DNA of 61,576 bases from Caldilineaceae bacterium (GTDB lineage Bacteria > Chloroflexota > Anaerolineae > Caldilineales > Caldilineaceae), in contig JAPKMW010000072.1 in NCBI GenBank assembly GCA_026645575.1, positions 1 through 61,576 of the forward strand, read 5' to 3'. The notes under the pieces are model-generated. The model did no database searches. It saw only the letters and a list, made by a program, of their open reading frames with translations, and was not told the DNA's origin. Below are positions 18,113 through 27,200 of this stretch, piece after piece (the stretch's first letter is position 1; the number at the start of each line of letters is the position of its first letter). The position numbers and the translations under genes are program-made.

Positions 18113-18676
18113 TTAATAGGTGTCGAGCAGGTCGGCGTTGATGGCGGTCAAGGTCTCTTCGATGCTCATCGTGCCATCACGCAAGGCTGTCAACGCCAGA
18201 GTGGCATCGGCATTCGGGCGGGAAAAGCGGGTGGCATGGCGAAATTCACGCACGGCCAGCCACTGTTGCGCCGTTGTCATATCACCCGCCTGTACCGCCG
18301 TGGCGACAACCTGTTGGGCGCCATGCAATAAGCTTGTCCAAATCTGGGTGCGCGCCACGGCCAGTGCAAGGGCATCGCCGGTTTGCACTGCTTCCTGTGC
18401 CACCTTGAACGCGGCCTGGATCTGCTGATCGATGGCTGGTGCGCTTTGGCGCAACGGTTGTGTCCAAGTTGTCTGATAGGTTGTCGCCGCTTGCGCTAGT
18501 TGTTCGGCGGCAGTGGTTGGCTCACTCGTAAGGGCAAGTTGGGCTTGCACCAGGGCCGTGCGTACCGTTTCGGCGGCTTGGGCCGGCGCAACACCGTTCT
18601 GGTCAGCCTGGGCCAAAGCTGCCCCCGGCCAAAGGAGAACGACTACAAGGGCAAAATAAAGCAAACGCTGGTACAT
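18113..18676 (-). CDS. N-terminal part of a split FTR1 protein
   Basis: 187 residues beginning with a clear signal peptide (LLYFALVVVLLWPGAALAQA) and continuing as an alanine/glutamine-rich helical domain like the extracytoplasmic part fused to many FTR1 permeases. It ends LLDTY then TAA, and the same frame continues ARLTEALHDL into the permease ORF. A single change (for example CAA to TAA) would explain the split. The start ATG 18676 lies 34 bases inside the upstream lipoprotein gene, so the two are translationally coupled. If expressed as is, it would be a secreted helical protein. Confidence 0.7.
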   Translation of the reverse strand: MYQRLLYFALVVVLLWPGAALAQADQNGVAPAQAAETVRTALVQAQLALTSEPTTAAEQLAQAATTYQTTWTQPLRQSAPAIDQQIQAAFKVAQEAVQTGDALALAVARTQIWTSLLHGAQQVVATAVQAGDMTTAQQWLAVREFRHATRFSRPNADATLALTALRDGTMSIEETLTAINADLLDTY

Positions 18677-19599
18677 GAACCCTTACTCCTCAATTGCGCC
18701 GCATCAACAGTGGCGGCCAGCGACTGGATCTCACCATAGACCACCTCTAGCCCACCCAAAATGTCTTGAATGTCAGCCAGGCGCGAGATGGCGACAAAGT
18801 CCCGTTGGGTTGAAGCCTCACCGGCGACAAAGCGCGAATCGCGCCAGGAGCCGAAATATTCGTTCATCGTCGGCACCATCACCACGAGGGCAGAGAATGC
18901 CTCGGCGGTGGTGGGTTGCCATGCTTGGGCGGTAGTCGCCAACTGGGCGGCGTAGCTATCGAGCGCATCGGCCGCTGCTTTGAAGACATTGGCGTCGGGC
19001 AAGGCATCGCCCAGATCCTGTGCGCCATTGCCGTCAAAATCTGGTTGCACGCCAGGCGCAGTAAAGTCGGCAAAGGTCCCCCACAGGGTGCTTTCCAACA
19101 CGCCAAAGAGATTGCCCGGCTTGGGTAGGACGCGCCCATCGGGCAGCGTCAGGTCAAACGGAACGGCATTGTCCGGGTCATCGGCGCCGCTGGAACCGGC
19201 ATCCAGAATCAGATCAAACGCGGCCAGTGACGGTGTGCCGGCGACAATGCCTTCCATCTGTTCATAGAGCGGGCTGGCCTGTATCCATGCCGCCCGTGCG
19301 TCGAGAATGGTCTTCTTCGCATCCTCTTGGCTATTTTGCCAGAGAATCGCATAGTCAAAATTCACATCTTTGGCAAGTGTATAGTAGTGATCCCCTAAGT
19401 CACGCAACGAGGTTGTTGTTGCTCGTAGGGTGGTCGTTTTCTCTAGCAGATAAGTTTTGATGCCAGTAAGATCGGATTGTGGGGCTGCTACTCTCTCTGC
19501 GCTATTACTATTTGAGGGCGCTGCCGGTGCGGTGCAAGCGGCGAGTAAACAGAGGACAAGCGCCATAACAAGCAGGTTTGTACGACTGACGGATAACAT
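18643..19599 (-). CDS. Imelysin/EfeO-like lipoprotein, iron uptake
   Basis: Lipoprotein of 318 residues: signal peptide with lipobox LLAAC, then a Ser/Asn-rich linker and an alpha-helical domain. The segment FGVLESTLWGTF resembles the EfeO/imelysin position where HxxE binds metal, but the usual His is missing. PDFDGNGAQDLGD around residues 195-207 looks like a DxDxNG calcium loop. GAGAGGAAA before ATG 19599 sets the start; the frame is open upstream to 19638. The overlap with the FTR1 reading frame indicates an EfeUO-like iron operon. Family assignment is by architecture and context. Confidence 0.6.
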   Translation of the reverse strand: MLSVSRTNLLVMALVLCLLAACTAPAAPSNSNSAERVAAPQSDLTGIKTYLLEKTTTLRATTTSLRDLGDHYYTLAKDVNFDYAILWQNSQEDAKKTILDARAAWIQASPLYEQMEGIVAGTPSLAAFDLILDAGSSGADDPDNAVPFDLTLPDGRVLPKPGNLFGVLESTLWGTFADFTAPGVQPDFDGNGAQDLGDALPDANVFKAAADALDSYAAQLATTAQAWQPTTAEAFSALVVMVPTMNEYFGSWRDSRFVAGEASTQRDFVAISRLADIQDILGGLEVVYGEIQSLAATVDAAQLRSKGSCTSVCFILPL

Positions 19600-19784
19600 G
19601 AATTTCCTCTCCGGGTAACATAAACAGCGCCAACACATTGGTGTTGGCGTTGGTATACCATATCATGTTCCCGGCAAAAGTTAAACCCGTTTTTTGCACA
19701 AAATCGTAGTAGCAAGCTACGGTTATCGTGAAAGGCTTTGCTAATCGCTGTTGAGAAGCGCGTTAAACAGGATTAATCTTCTGG

Positions 19785-20519
19785 TTAAGTGTACTTTAGC
19801 GTAACGGCACAAACCAGTAGGATGGTCAGTTCACTCGCTTCAACTACCAACCCGTAAACATCGCCGGTCACACCGCCCAAACGTTGCCGGGCAATGTAGA
19901 TCAACCAGCCGGTGACGCCAAACGCCGTCAAAATTGCCAGCCCGGTTTGTAGGGTGAAAAACGGCAGCAAGAGGAGTAAGGGTAGAAAGAATGCCCACCA
20001 CTGGCGGCGAGTTGTCAACCCGGCGGCAAAATCAGCGCCTAACCCGCTCGGTCGCGCCAGGGGCTGCCGAGCAACCCAAAGCAGCAGCCAACGCGCCCAG
20101 GTCGGCGCCAGCAGCAGCGCCGGTAACGCTGTCGGTAAGGCGGCCAGCGCTGTCACTTTCAGCAACAGAAAGAGAACAACACCCACCACAGCAAAAGCGC
20201 CGGTGCGCGGATCGCGCATAATCTCCAACCGCCGTTCCCGACTGGTTGCCGCCAGCAGCCCGTCACAACAATCGGCCAGCCCATCCAGATGCAGCCCGCC
20301 GGTCAGCGCTGCCCAGAGCGATGTCACTAGGGCCGCCGTCAGCAACGGTGGAAAGAGCAGCGCGAGTCCCCAATGGGCCAGGAGCAACAACCCGCCAATG
20401 ACCAACCCGACCAAGGGAAACCAGCGCCCGGCGCGCCCCAGCAGCCCTGGCTGATAGTCCAGGGTCGGCATAGGGATCACCGTGAGAAAACTAAAGGCTA
20501 AAATTACTTCTTGCCACAT
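19785..20519 (-). CDS. cobS: Adenosylcobinamide-GDP ribazoletransferase
   Basis: CobS of 244 residues (252 if started at ATG 20543). It joins adenosylcobinamide-GDP and alpha-ribazole in the last stage of cobamide assembly at the membrane. The start WQEVILAFSFLTVIPMP matches the family, and the signature GGLHLDGLADCCDGL with the later RDPRTGAFAV is present. Most of the remainder is hydrophobic membrane helices. Other cob genes are not adjacent, so it may serve salvage and not full synthesis. Neither start has a strong ribosome site. No cobalamin riboswitch is recognised upstream. Confidence 0.93.
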   Translation of the reverse strand: MWQEVILAFSFLTVIPMPTLDYQPGLLGRAGRWFPLVGLVIGGLLLLAHWGLALLFPPLLTAALVTSLWAALTGGLHLDGLADCCDGLLAATSRERRLEIMRDPRTGAFAVVGVVLFLLLKVTALAALPTALPALLLAPTWARWLLLWVARQPLARPSGLGADFAAGLTTRRQWWAFFLPLLLLLPFFTLQTGLAILTAFGVTGWLIYIARQRLGGVTGDVYGLVVEASELTILLVCAVTLKYT

Positions 20520-20650
20520 GGGATTACGATTGGTGCAATGCATGTCATCATGGCGGCGACAAAGGATTGAAAGACAAAGCCCGAAAAGACCAGCCAGTGG
20601 AAGAATTTAGTTACGGCGCCATAGCGCTTGCCGCTGTTCTTGCGTTGCAT
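20504..20650 (-). pseudogene. Cytochrome b561-like N-terminal stub
   Basis: Short frame of 48 residues, MQRKNSGKRYGAVTKFFHWLVFSGFV, matching how cytochrome b561-type proteins begin (R-Y-x3-K-x2-H-W, where the His binds heme). It has one membrane segment and then stops just inside cobS. A GGAAAG site lies before ATG 20650. The rest of the cytochrome is absent, so it is probably a relic or a very short membrane protein. Recognition is by pattern only. Confidence 0.35.
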
Positions 20651-20747
20651 GGAAGTCTGCTTTCCGGTGATGAAGGATCGGTTGCTGTCGTCAGTATACA
20701 CCCCTTTGGGCGCAGCTTCAACCAACTTTAATTAGCATTGCTGTACC

Positions 20748-20860
20748 TACTCAGCCTACCCGCTCCCAACCGCACCTGAAAGGCAACCGATGACCGGCGT
20801 CAGTCACCGGGAACCCCGGCGGGGGGGTGGCGAAGAGCGGATAGGCTGAGTAGGTATAAA
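20748..20860. repeat. Imperfect palindrome, CCGG-rich family
   Basis: CCTACTCAGCCTACCCGCTC near 20748 pairs with GAGCGGATAGGCTGAGTAGG ending near 20856. The inside contains CCGGCG/CGGGAACCCCGGCGG blocks resembling the palindrome at 16191-16247. It lies just downstream of the AOR gene stop. Confidence 0.65.
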
Positions 20861-20906
20861 TTGCTAGGGGATGATGGGAATGGTATTGGGTGTAATACTT
20901 ATTGGC

Positions 20907-22781
20907 TCAATGTCCATTCGCCCACAGCAGATCCAACTCGGCCAACTTTCCCGTGGTGGGGATGCCCTTGTCATCCCAGCCGGCCATCTGGTAGTAGAGC
21001 TTGAGCGCCTGCGCAAACTCTTGTGGATCGATGGCTTTGCCCTCCAACTTGCCATTTTGCAGCGGCTCAAACATGCGTTGCGGCAGGTTGTCATCGGCGG
21101 CAGTGAAGCCTTCGCGCAGGTTGTAGAGGCGCGACATGGTGTTGGCCCGTTCGCCCACCTTGAGCATCTCCCACAAACTCATATCCCAGCCGGTGGCGGC
21201 GTTGACATAGTCGCAGAGTTGTTTCAACTTGAGCGCACCAATCGGAATGCCGACAAAGTCACACATGCCCACGCTGTTGTAGAGGCTCCAAATGGCCTGG
21301 GCGTAGAAGAAGTTCTGCACCTTCTTCGGCCCCATATCCAGGCGATCCACCGGATCGAGCAGCCCGGCCTCACTCAGCCCGTTGTCCACCACGCCCAACC
21401 CCTCAAAGGCCGGGTCATGGATGGCTTCCATGTGATCGGCGCCGGTGGGGGAGACGGCATAGGCCAGGGTGAGGCTACGCTTGCCGCGCGGCTCGTGCAT
21501 GGGCAGTTCCTGGCCCTTGACATGCAAGGCAAAGCGTTCCGAACCGCGCCCAATCCGCTCAGCGGCGCGCTTGACGCCATCGGCCAGAATATCGCCAAAG
21601 CCTTCACGGCGAGCGATCTTGTGGATCATGGCGATCATGGCGTCGGCGTTGCCCCAGGTCAGTTCGATGCCGTCAGTGTCCTCTTTGCCGATGATACCGT
21701 TCTCGTAACATTCCATGGCAAAGGCAATCGAAACGCCCGTCGAGATGCCATCCAACACATAGTTGTTGACCCACTGCGACGCCTCGGCCACCGCTTTGAG
21801 ATCACCCACGCCACAGAGCGAACCGAGCGCGCCGATAATCTCATATTCCATGCCGCCATACTTGGCCGACACCCCGCGCTCCGGCACTTCCACCTCGCGC
21901 TTGCAAGCCACGCCACAGGAGAAACAGGTGCCGCGATTGACCAAAATCGTATTCGCCATGGTTTGCCCAGAGATCGCCTCCGCCTCGGCAAAGGAGCCAT
22001 TGCGGAAATTATTGGTCGGCAAGATGCCGTCACGATCCAGACCGACCACGCCGCCCGAGGTGCCATAGAGATGCATCCCGTCGCTTTCCTGGTCGTAGTT
22101 TTCGCGGAACCACTTGATCACGCCGGTGGCGCTTTCGCGATCCTCCGGCGCCACCCGTTCGCGCCCACGGGTGACAATCGCCTTGAGATTCTTACTGCCC
22201 ATCACGGCGCCCAAGCCGGCGCGCCCGTGGAAATGGCGCAGTTGGTTGACAATGGCGGCGTACAACACCTGTTTTTCGCCGCCGATGCCGGTCTGGAGGA
22301 CGCAAATACGGTTATCGCCCAAATCCGCTTCCAATTCGTCCTGGACATCCCCGGCCAGTTTGCCCCAATATTTACTGGCGTCGCGGATTTCACAGACGCC
22401 ATTGTGGATAAAGAGATAGACCGGGGTCGCCGCGCGGCCATGCACGATAATGCCGTCAAAGCCAGTACGTTTCAACTCTGGCCCCCAATAGCCGCCCGCT
22501 TCGGACTCGCCAAAACCACCGGTCAACGGCGACTTGCCCGCGGCTGTGTAACGATTAGCGCCGGAGAGGGGCAGGCCATTGATCACACTGGTCATGAAAA
22601 TCAATTCATTCTCCGGCCCCAAGGGATCGATGCCGGGCTTGAGATCACGCAACATAAAGTAGGTGGCCAGGGCGCCACCGCCCAAATGGCGCCGGTAAAT
22701 CAGTTCGCTCAGTTCCTCAGTCCATTGACGACCATCGGTCAGATCGACATGCAGAATCTTGCCCGTATAACTTTGAGCCAT
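20907..22781 (-). CDS. Aldehyde ferredoxin oxidoreductase family protein
   Basis: Tungsten- or molybdenum-pterin enzyme of 624 residues, usual AOR length. It oxidises aldehydes to carboxylic acids with ferredoxin, or the reverse. The N-terminal domain begins YTGKILHVDLT and has LGGGALATYF and GGYWGPELKRTGFDGI. The 4Fe-4S cluster ligands are CFSCGVAC (about residues 285-292) and a distal Cys near 505 in GMCDF. A perfect AAGGAGA precedes ATG 22781; the upward extension of the frame to 22958 is not family-like. The alcohol dehydrogenase gene is 89 bases upstream in the same direction, so alcohol to aldehyde to acid is a plausible route. Confidence 0.93.
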   Translation of the reverse strand: MAQSYTGKILHVDLTDGRQWTEELSELIYRRHLGGGALATYFMLRDLKPGIDPLGPENELIFMTSVINGLPLSGANRYTAAGKSPLTGGFGESEAGGYWGPELKRTGFDGIIVHGRAATPVYLFIHNGVCEIRDASKYWGKLAGDVQDELEADLGDNRICVLQTGIGGEKQVLYAAIVNQLRHFHGRAGLGAVMGSKNLKAIVTRGRERVAPEDRESATGVIKWFRENYDQESDGMHLYGTSGGVVGLDRDGILPTNNFRNGSFAEAEAISGQTMANTILVNRGTCFSCGVACKREVEVPERGVSAKYGGMEYEIIGALGSLCGVGDLKAVAEASQWVNNYVLDGISTGVSIAFAMECYENGIIGKEDTDGIELTWGNADAMIAMIHKIARREGFGDILADGVKRAAERIGRGSERFALHVKGQELPMHEPRGKRSLTLAYAVSPTGADHMEAIHDPAFEGLGVVDNGLSEAGLLDPVDRLDMGPKKVQNFFYAQAIWSLYNSVGMCDFVGIPIGALKLKQLCDYVNAATGWDMSLWEMLKVGERANTMSRLYNLREGFTAADDNLPQRMFEPLQNGKLEGKAIDPQEFAQALKLYYQMAGWDDKGIPTTGKLAELDLLWANGH

Positions 22782-22870
22782 AGCGTATCTCCTTCTGTAC
22801 TTACAAAATGCAAGATGACAAGTTATATGCAACGTGTAACAGGTATAAGCGGTAGATGGCAGCGACCCCC

Positions 22871-24097
22871 TTACCTTGCCGTTGCTGTGCGGTAGTCGAA
22901 GGCGACCTTGATGGCGCCGCTGCGCTTGTCTTTGGCCGTGCGGATCGCTTCTTGCCAACGCGTCAACGGGAAATAGTGGGTAATCAACCCGGTCGTGGTC
23001 AGCTTGCCCTGGCGCAACAGTTCACACGTCAGATCATAGGTGGATTGGCGCACCCCGTTCCGTTCTTCCATGCCGTGAGCCATGACCCCAATCAACCTGA
23101 CTTCCTGATACCAAACGGGGGAGAGGTCGAACCGGAGCGGCTCCATGCTAACCCCCACCAATACGACTGTACCGCCGGCCCGCGCCCACCGCAACGCATC
23201 TTGCACCGATTGGGCTGAGCCGACGCAATCATAGATAATGTCGAACCCACCCAATAGCATCTGGTTGTGAAAGGGCGCTTTGTACAGTTTGGCGCCTGTG
23301 ATCCGCGCCGTTGCGGCATAGGGTTCTTCGTTGGCAATCACGTCATCGGCGCCCAACTGGCGCGCCATAGCGATCTGCTGGGGATAGCGCGCCATCACCG
23401 TGATCCGGCAGGCGGGCGCTAAGGCCCGCACCGCTTGCGTGACATTCAACCCGACGATCCCACCGCCGATCACAAGCACGGATTCGTCGGCGCTGGGCAG
23501 TTGCGCCAGGGCCGAACGCACGCCCACCGAGAGCGGCTCGATCATCATCACGGTTTCATCAGCAAATTCAGCCGGCGCCCGATAGAGTTCTGTGACATGC
23601 GCTGTAAAAGCGTCACCCCAACCGCCGCCCACCCCGACTGGTGGGCGGTTCAGCGCGGCGTTTTCACATAACTGGTAATTGCCTTGCTGACAGTGACGGC
23701 AGCGCGGTTCGATCTCCTGGCTTAGGCAAGTGGGGTGCAGCACCGCCCGGCTGTCCATCGTCACCCGATCCCCAACCTTGAGGGTCGTCACCGCCGGCCC
23801 CACTTCGCTGACTTCGCCACACACTTCATGGCCGAGATAGAGTCGGTCGGTGATTGGCAGCGCTGCCGCGGCGAGCTTGGGGTCCGTCTCGACCTGAAAG
23901 AGATGGAGATCCGTGGCGCAGATGCCGCCGAGCCGGTTACGCACCCGCACCCAATGGGGGCCGGGCAATGGTTCTTCGGCCATTTCGGCAAACCGGGTGG
24001 GGGATAAGCTGGAAAAGAGGACACCGGGCCAGAGCGAGCGCAACCCCCGGACGAGCAAAATCTTCGGAATGTTTTTCTCAAAGTAGATCGTGCGCAT
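22871..24097 (-). CDS. Zinc-dependent alcohol dehydrogenase-like protein
   Basis: Medium-chain dehydrogenase of 408 residues. The catalytic zinc site is suggested by GGICATDLH, GHEVCGEV and a later Glu; the structural zinc by CRHCQQGNYQLC. The Rossmann fold has LVIGGGIVGLNV. The N-terminal 45 residues are longer than usual. GAGGAACG supports ATG 24097. It precedes the AOR gene in a likely two-gene operon, so it probably makes the aldehyde that AOR oxidises; the actual alcohol or polyol is unknown. Confidence 0.88.
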   Translation of the reverse strand: MRTIYFEKNIPKILLVRGLRSLWPGVLFSSLSPTRFAEMAEEPLPGPHWVRVRNRLGGICATDLHLFQVETDPKLAAAALPITDRLYLGHEVCGEVSEVGPAVTTLKVGDRVTMDSRAVLHPTCLSQEIEPRCRHCQQGNYQLCENAALNRPPVGVGGGWGDAFTAHVTELYRAPAEFADETVMMIEPLSVGVRSALAQLPSADESVLVIGGGIVGLNVTQAVRALAPACRITVMARYPQQIAMARQLGADDVIANEEPYAATARITGAKLYKAPFHNQMLLGGFDIIYDCVGSAQSVQDALRWARAGGTVVLVGVSMEPLRFDLSPVWYQEVRLIGVMAHGMEERNGVRQSTYDLTCELLRQGKLTTTGLITHYFPLTRWQEAIRTAKDKRSGAIKVAFDYRTATAR

Positions 24098-24291
24098 ACG
24101 TTCCTCTTCTTCCTAACCGTTGAAGCCGGTACGCGAGCGAGGAGTTATACAGGTTATGGCTGATGATTTCGGATTGGCTACTGTTATTGTAGCGCGCATT
24201 GGCAGCCATGACAAGGGGTGGATAACCAGCGAACGCAAAGACTGCCCAACCTGCCAGGGGGCAGCCCGGTCAAGTGACTAGGGTTGACGGA

Positions 24292-27200
24292 TTAAGGGTG
24301 GCGCATCACGGTCAACCCATGTACGCGTAGGGCGCTGCCGGCTGGATAGGCGCCCGGATAGAACCAGCGTTGCAGTAGACCACCGGCAAACGGACCAATG
24401 GACAGCGGTGCTGTGGTGGGAAAATTCACCGCGGCCACCAGAAACCAGTGTTGTCCGTCGTTGCCGGCGAGCGCCCGGACGCGCCCATCCCGGCGTTCCA
24501 GCCGCAAAAACGCTTGCTCGGCAGAAGGTAGACAGCCCCGGCCCAACACCTGATCTTGGTTGGCAATCGCCCCGCGCAGACTGACCGACCGCGGGCCATC
24601 GACACCCCAGTCCAAGCGCAAAAAATTCTGTGAATCTTGCCACAACAGGAGACCCCCCTGCGTTGGGCGGTCGGCGAAGGCCGGCAGACACAACACCTGT
24701 ACCGCAAAGTCGTCCGGCGTCGGATGCAACAGATGGGGCGCGCTGACATTGTTGAACCACAGATCCCGATAGCTGTTCGCCGCACAGATCACCAGATCGT
24801 CCCCGTCTACCGTAAACGACCCGTCGCCATAGTGATCATGCCACGACCACCCTGGCGCGATTTTGGATTTTGGATGTTGGATTTTCGATTGTTCATCTAC
24901 GATCGCCTCGGCCAGCAATCCAAAGCTTGTGGTGGAACCATCTAAAATCCAACATCCAACATCAGGCTCTGTGGCTTTGAGCCACCACTGCACCAATGGC
25001 AGCGGATCGGTGGCGGGGCGGGCGGCGGCAATGGCGCGGCAGGTGGCCTGAAAAGCGGCCGGCGTTTCGGCAAGGCGCTCTAGACCAGCCAACGCACTGG
25101 AGATCCACGCTTGGCCGTCGCTGTCGGTTTCATCGATGGTGGCGACAGCTTGATAGAGCGCCGCGGCTTCCTCCCGTTGCCCCAACATCGTATAGGCATA
25201 GGCCAGGTTCAGCCGTGTCAACTGCACGCCATGCACTTGATAGTGGATGGACGCGGCTTCGGTCAATGCCTGCCGCAAGTACGCCACCGCGCCGGCCCAA
25301 TCCTCATAGCAAAGTAGTACAAAGCCGATACCGGCGCGACTGAGAACCCGCAGGTGCAGCGCCAGCCCCCGCTCCTGAATGACCAATGCCTCCCGGTGTA
25401 ACGCTTCGGCTTGCGTCAGATTGCCCAGTTGCCAGTGGAGCAGCCCCAGAAAGGTCAAGGCATAGCTGTGCAAAACTTCATCGCCGATTTCAGCGCCAAT
25501 CGCGCTCGCCTGCTCAAAGTTGTGCTGGAGCGCCGGCAAATCGCCGATGCCTTCGTTCAACCAACAGCCTGGATTGCTCAACAAATAGCCCAGCATCCAC
25601 CGATCGTTGCGGGCTTCGGCGATGGCGACCAACGACGCCAGCCAGGTCAGCCCCACATCGCACTGTTTGCTGTCACGATACCACCAGCCGGCGACGGTGT
25701 AGGCGGTCATCAGGTGTTGACCATAGGGCAACTGCCGCAATGCTGTGATCACCGCTGCCGCCAACTGGCGGTAACGGCGACGCCGGCCGGTCAGATAGGC
25801 GCCAGTGGCCAAAAAGGTGAGCATCATCACCGCTTCCGGCGACTCGGCGTCATCGCCCAAGAGCGTCAGGGCATCGCGCCCCTCCTGGACAATATCCTCA
25901 AAGCGACCCAGCCAGCGGTAGAGGTGACAGAGCGGAAAGTAGAGGCGCACCTGCTCGCTGGGCGGCAACTGCAAATGGGCGGCCAACGCCATTGCTTGGC
26001 GCAGCGGTGGTTCGGCATCGACCAGGTTGCCCAGTGCCGCATAGACTTCGCCAACCCCACGTAACGCCGCCAACCGCCAGGTGGGATCGGCCTGATCGGC
26101 CAGGGCTGCGCTGCGCGCCAACGCCCGCTTGAAATAGGCCAGCGCTTCTTGGTTCAGATAGGCGCGCTGGCTCTTTTGCCCGGCCTGCACCAGATAGACA
26201 GTGGCTTTGGCATCGTTGGCGCTCTGCTCGTAGTGATAGGCCAGTTGCTCAATATAGGGCGCCAGATTGGCCGCACAGTGCGTTTCCAGAGCGGCGCCGG
26301 TCTGTTCATGTAGCTTGCAACGGCGCGGTTGCGGCAACGCATAGTAGACCGCGGCTTGGGTCAAGACATGGTGGAATGAATATTCCCGTTCCGGGTGGCT
26401 GCGTTCCGGGTAGATCAAGCGCTGGGCGGTTAACTGGGTCAGCGCCGCGTCCAGATCCAGCGCCACGGGGACGACGGCGGCCAACAGCGGCAAGCGGAAG
26501 ATCCGCCCCTGCACTGCCGCCATCTGGAGAACCATCTTGGGCGCCGCCGCCAGCCGATCAACGCGGCTCAGGATCATGCTTTGCACGGTGGTCGGCAGCG
26601 CGGCGGTTTGTGTCGGACTCGCCATCTGCCAGCTTTCGCCGACCTGATAGAGCCGCCCGCTATCAATGTAGGCGCGCACAATCTCTTCGAGAAAAAAAGG
26701 GTTGCCTTGCGCTTTGTCGATAATGGTCAGTTCGACGGTGGCGGGCAAGGCGCCCGTTGCCAGCAGGCCACTCACCAATTGGCGACTGTGGGTCGGCGTC
26801 AGTTCATGGAGGCGGATGATTGTCAAGCGGTCGGCGCATTGGTGTTGCGCCAGCGCCAGCAGCGGTTCATGGGCTTGTCGCTCTTCCGGCCGGTAGAGAC
26901 AGAGCAGCAACAAGGGTGCGCCGGCCAGCGTTGCCAGCAGCCCGCCAATTAGATCCAGCGACAGCGCATCTCCCCAATGAAGATCCTCAAAGAGCAAGAC
27001 CACGGGTTGCTGGTGCGCCAGCGCCGTCACCAAGCGCTGAATGGCGGCAAAGGTGCGTTGGCGCACTTGATTCGGATTCACGCCGGCCAGCCGTTCCTGC
27101 CAGTCGTGCGTCGCCGGCACGGCCAACAAGCGCCCCACCAGCGCACCGATCTCCAGCGCCTCGTCAGGGGTCAACGCCCCCTGTGCCGTCAACCCTTGCA

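Noticed and set aside
18113..18115. In-frame TAA in FTR1 as a recoded codon
   Set aside because: TAA is not known as a selenocysteine or pyrrolysine codon in bacteria, and no redox or catalytic residue is expected there. Mutation or error is simpler.
20520..20906. Possible cobalamin riboswitch before cobS
   Set aside because: I find no B12-box-like segment or extended fold; the region holds a cytochrome stub and a CCGG-rich palindrome.
20871..22895. A 674-codon open frame on the plus strand
   Set aside because: It is antisense to the AOR gene. The AOR reading has iron-sulfur motifs and a ribosome site; this one has neither domains nor normal composition.
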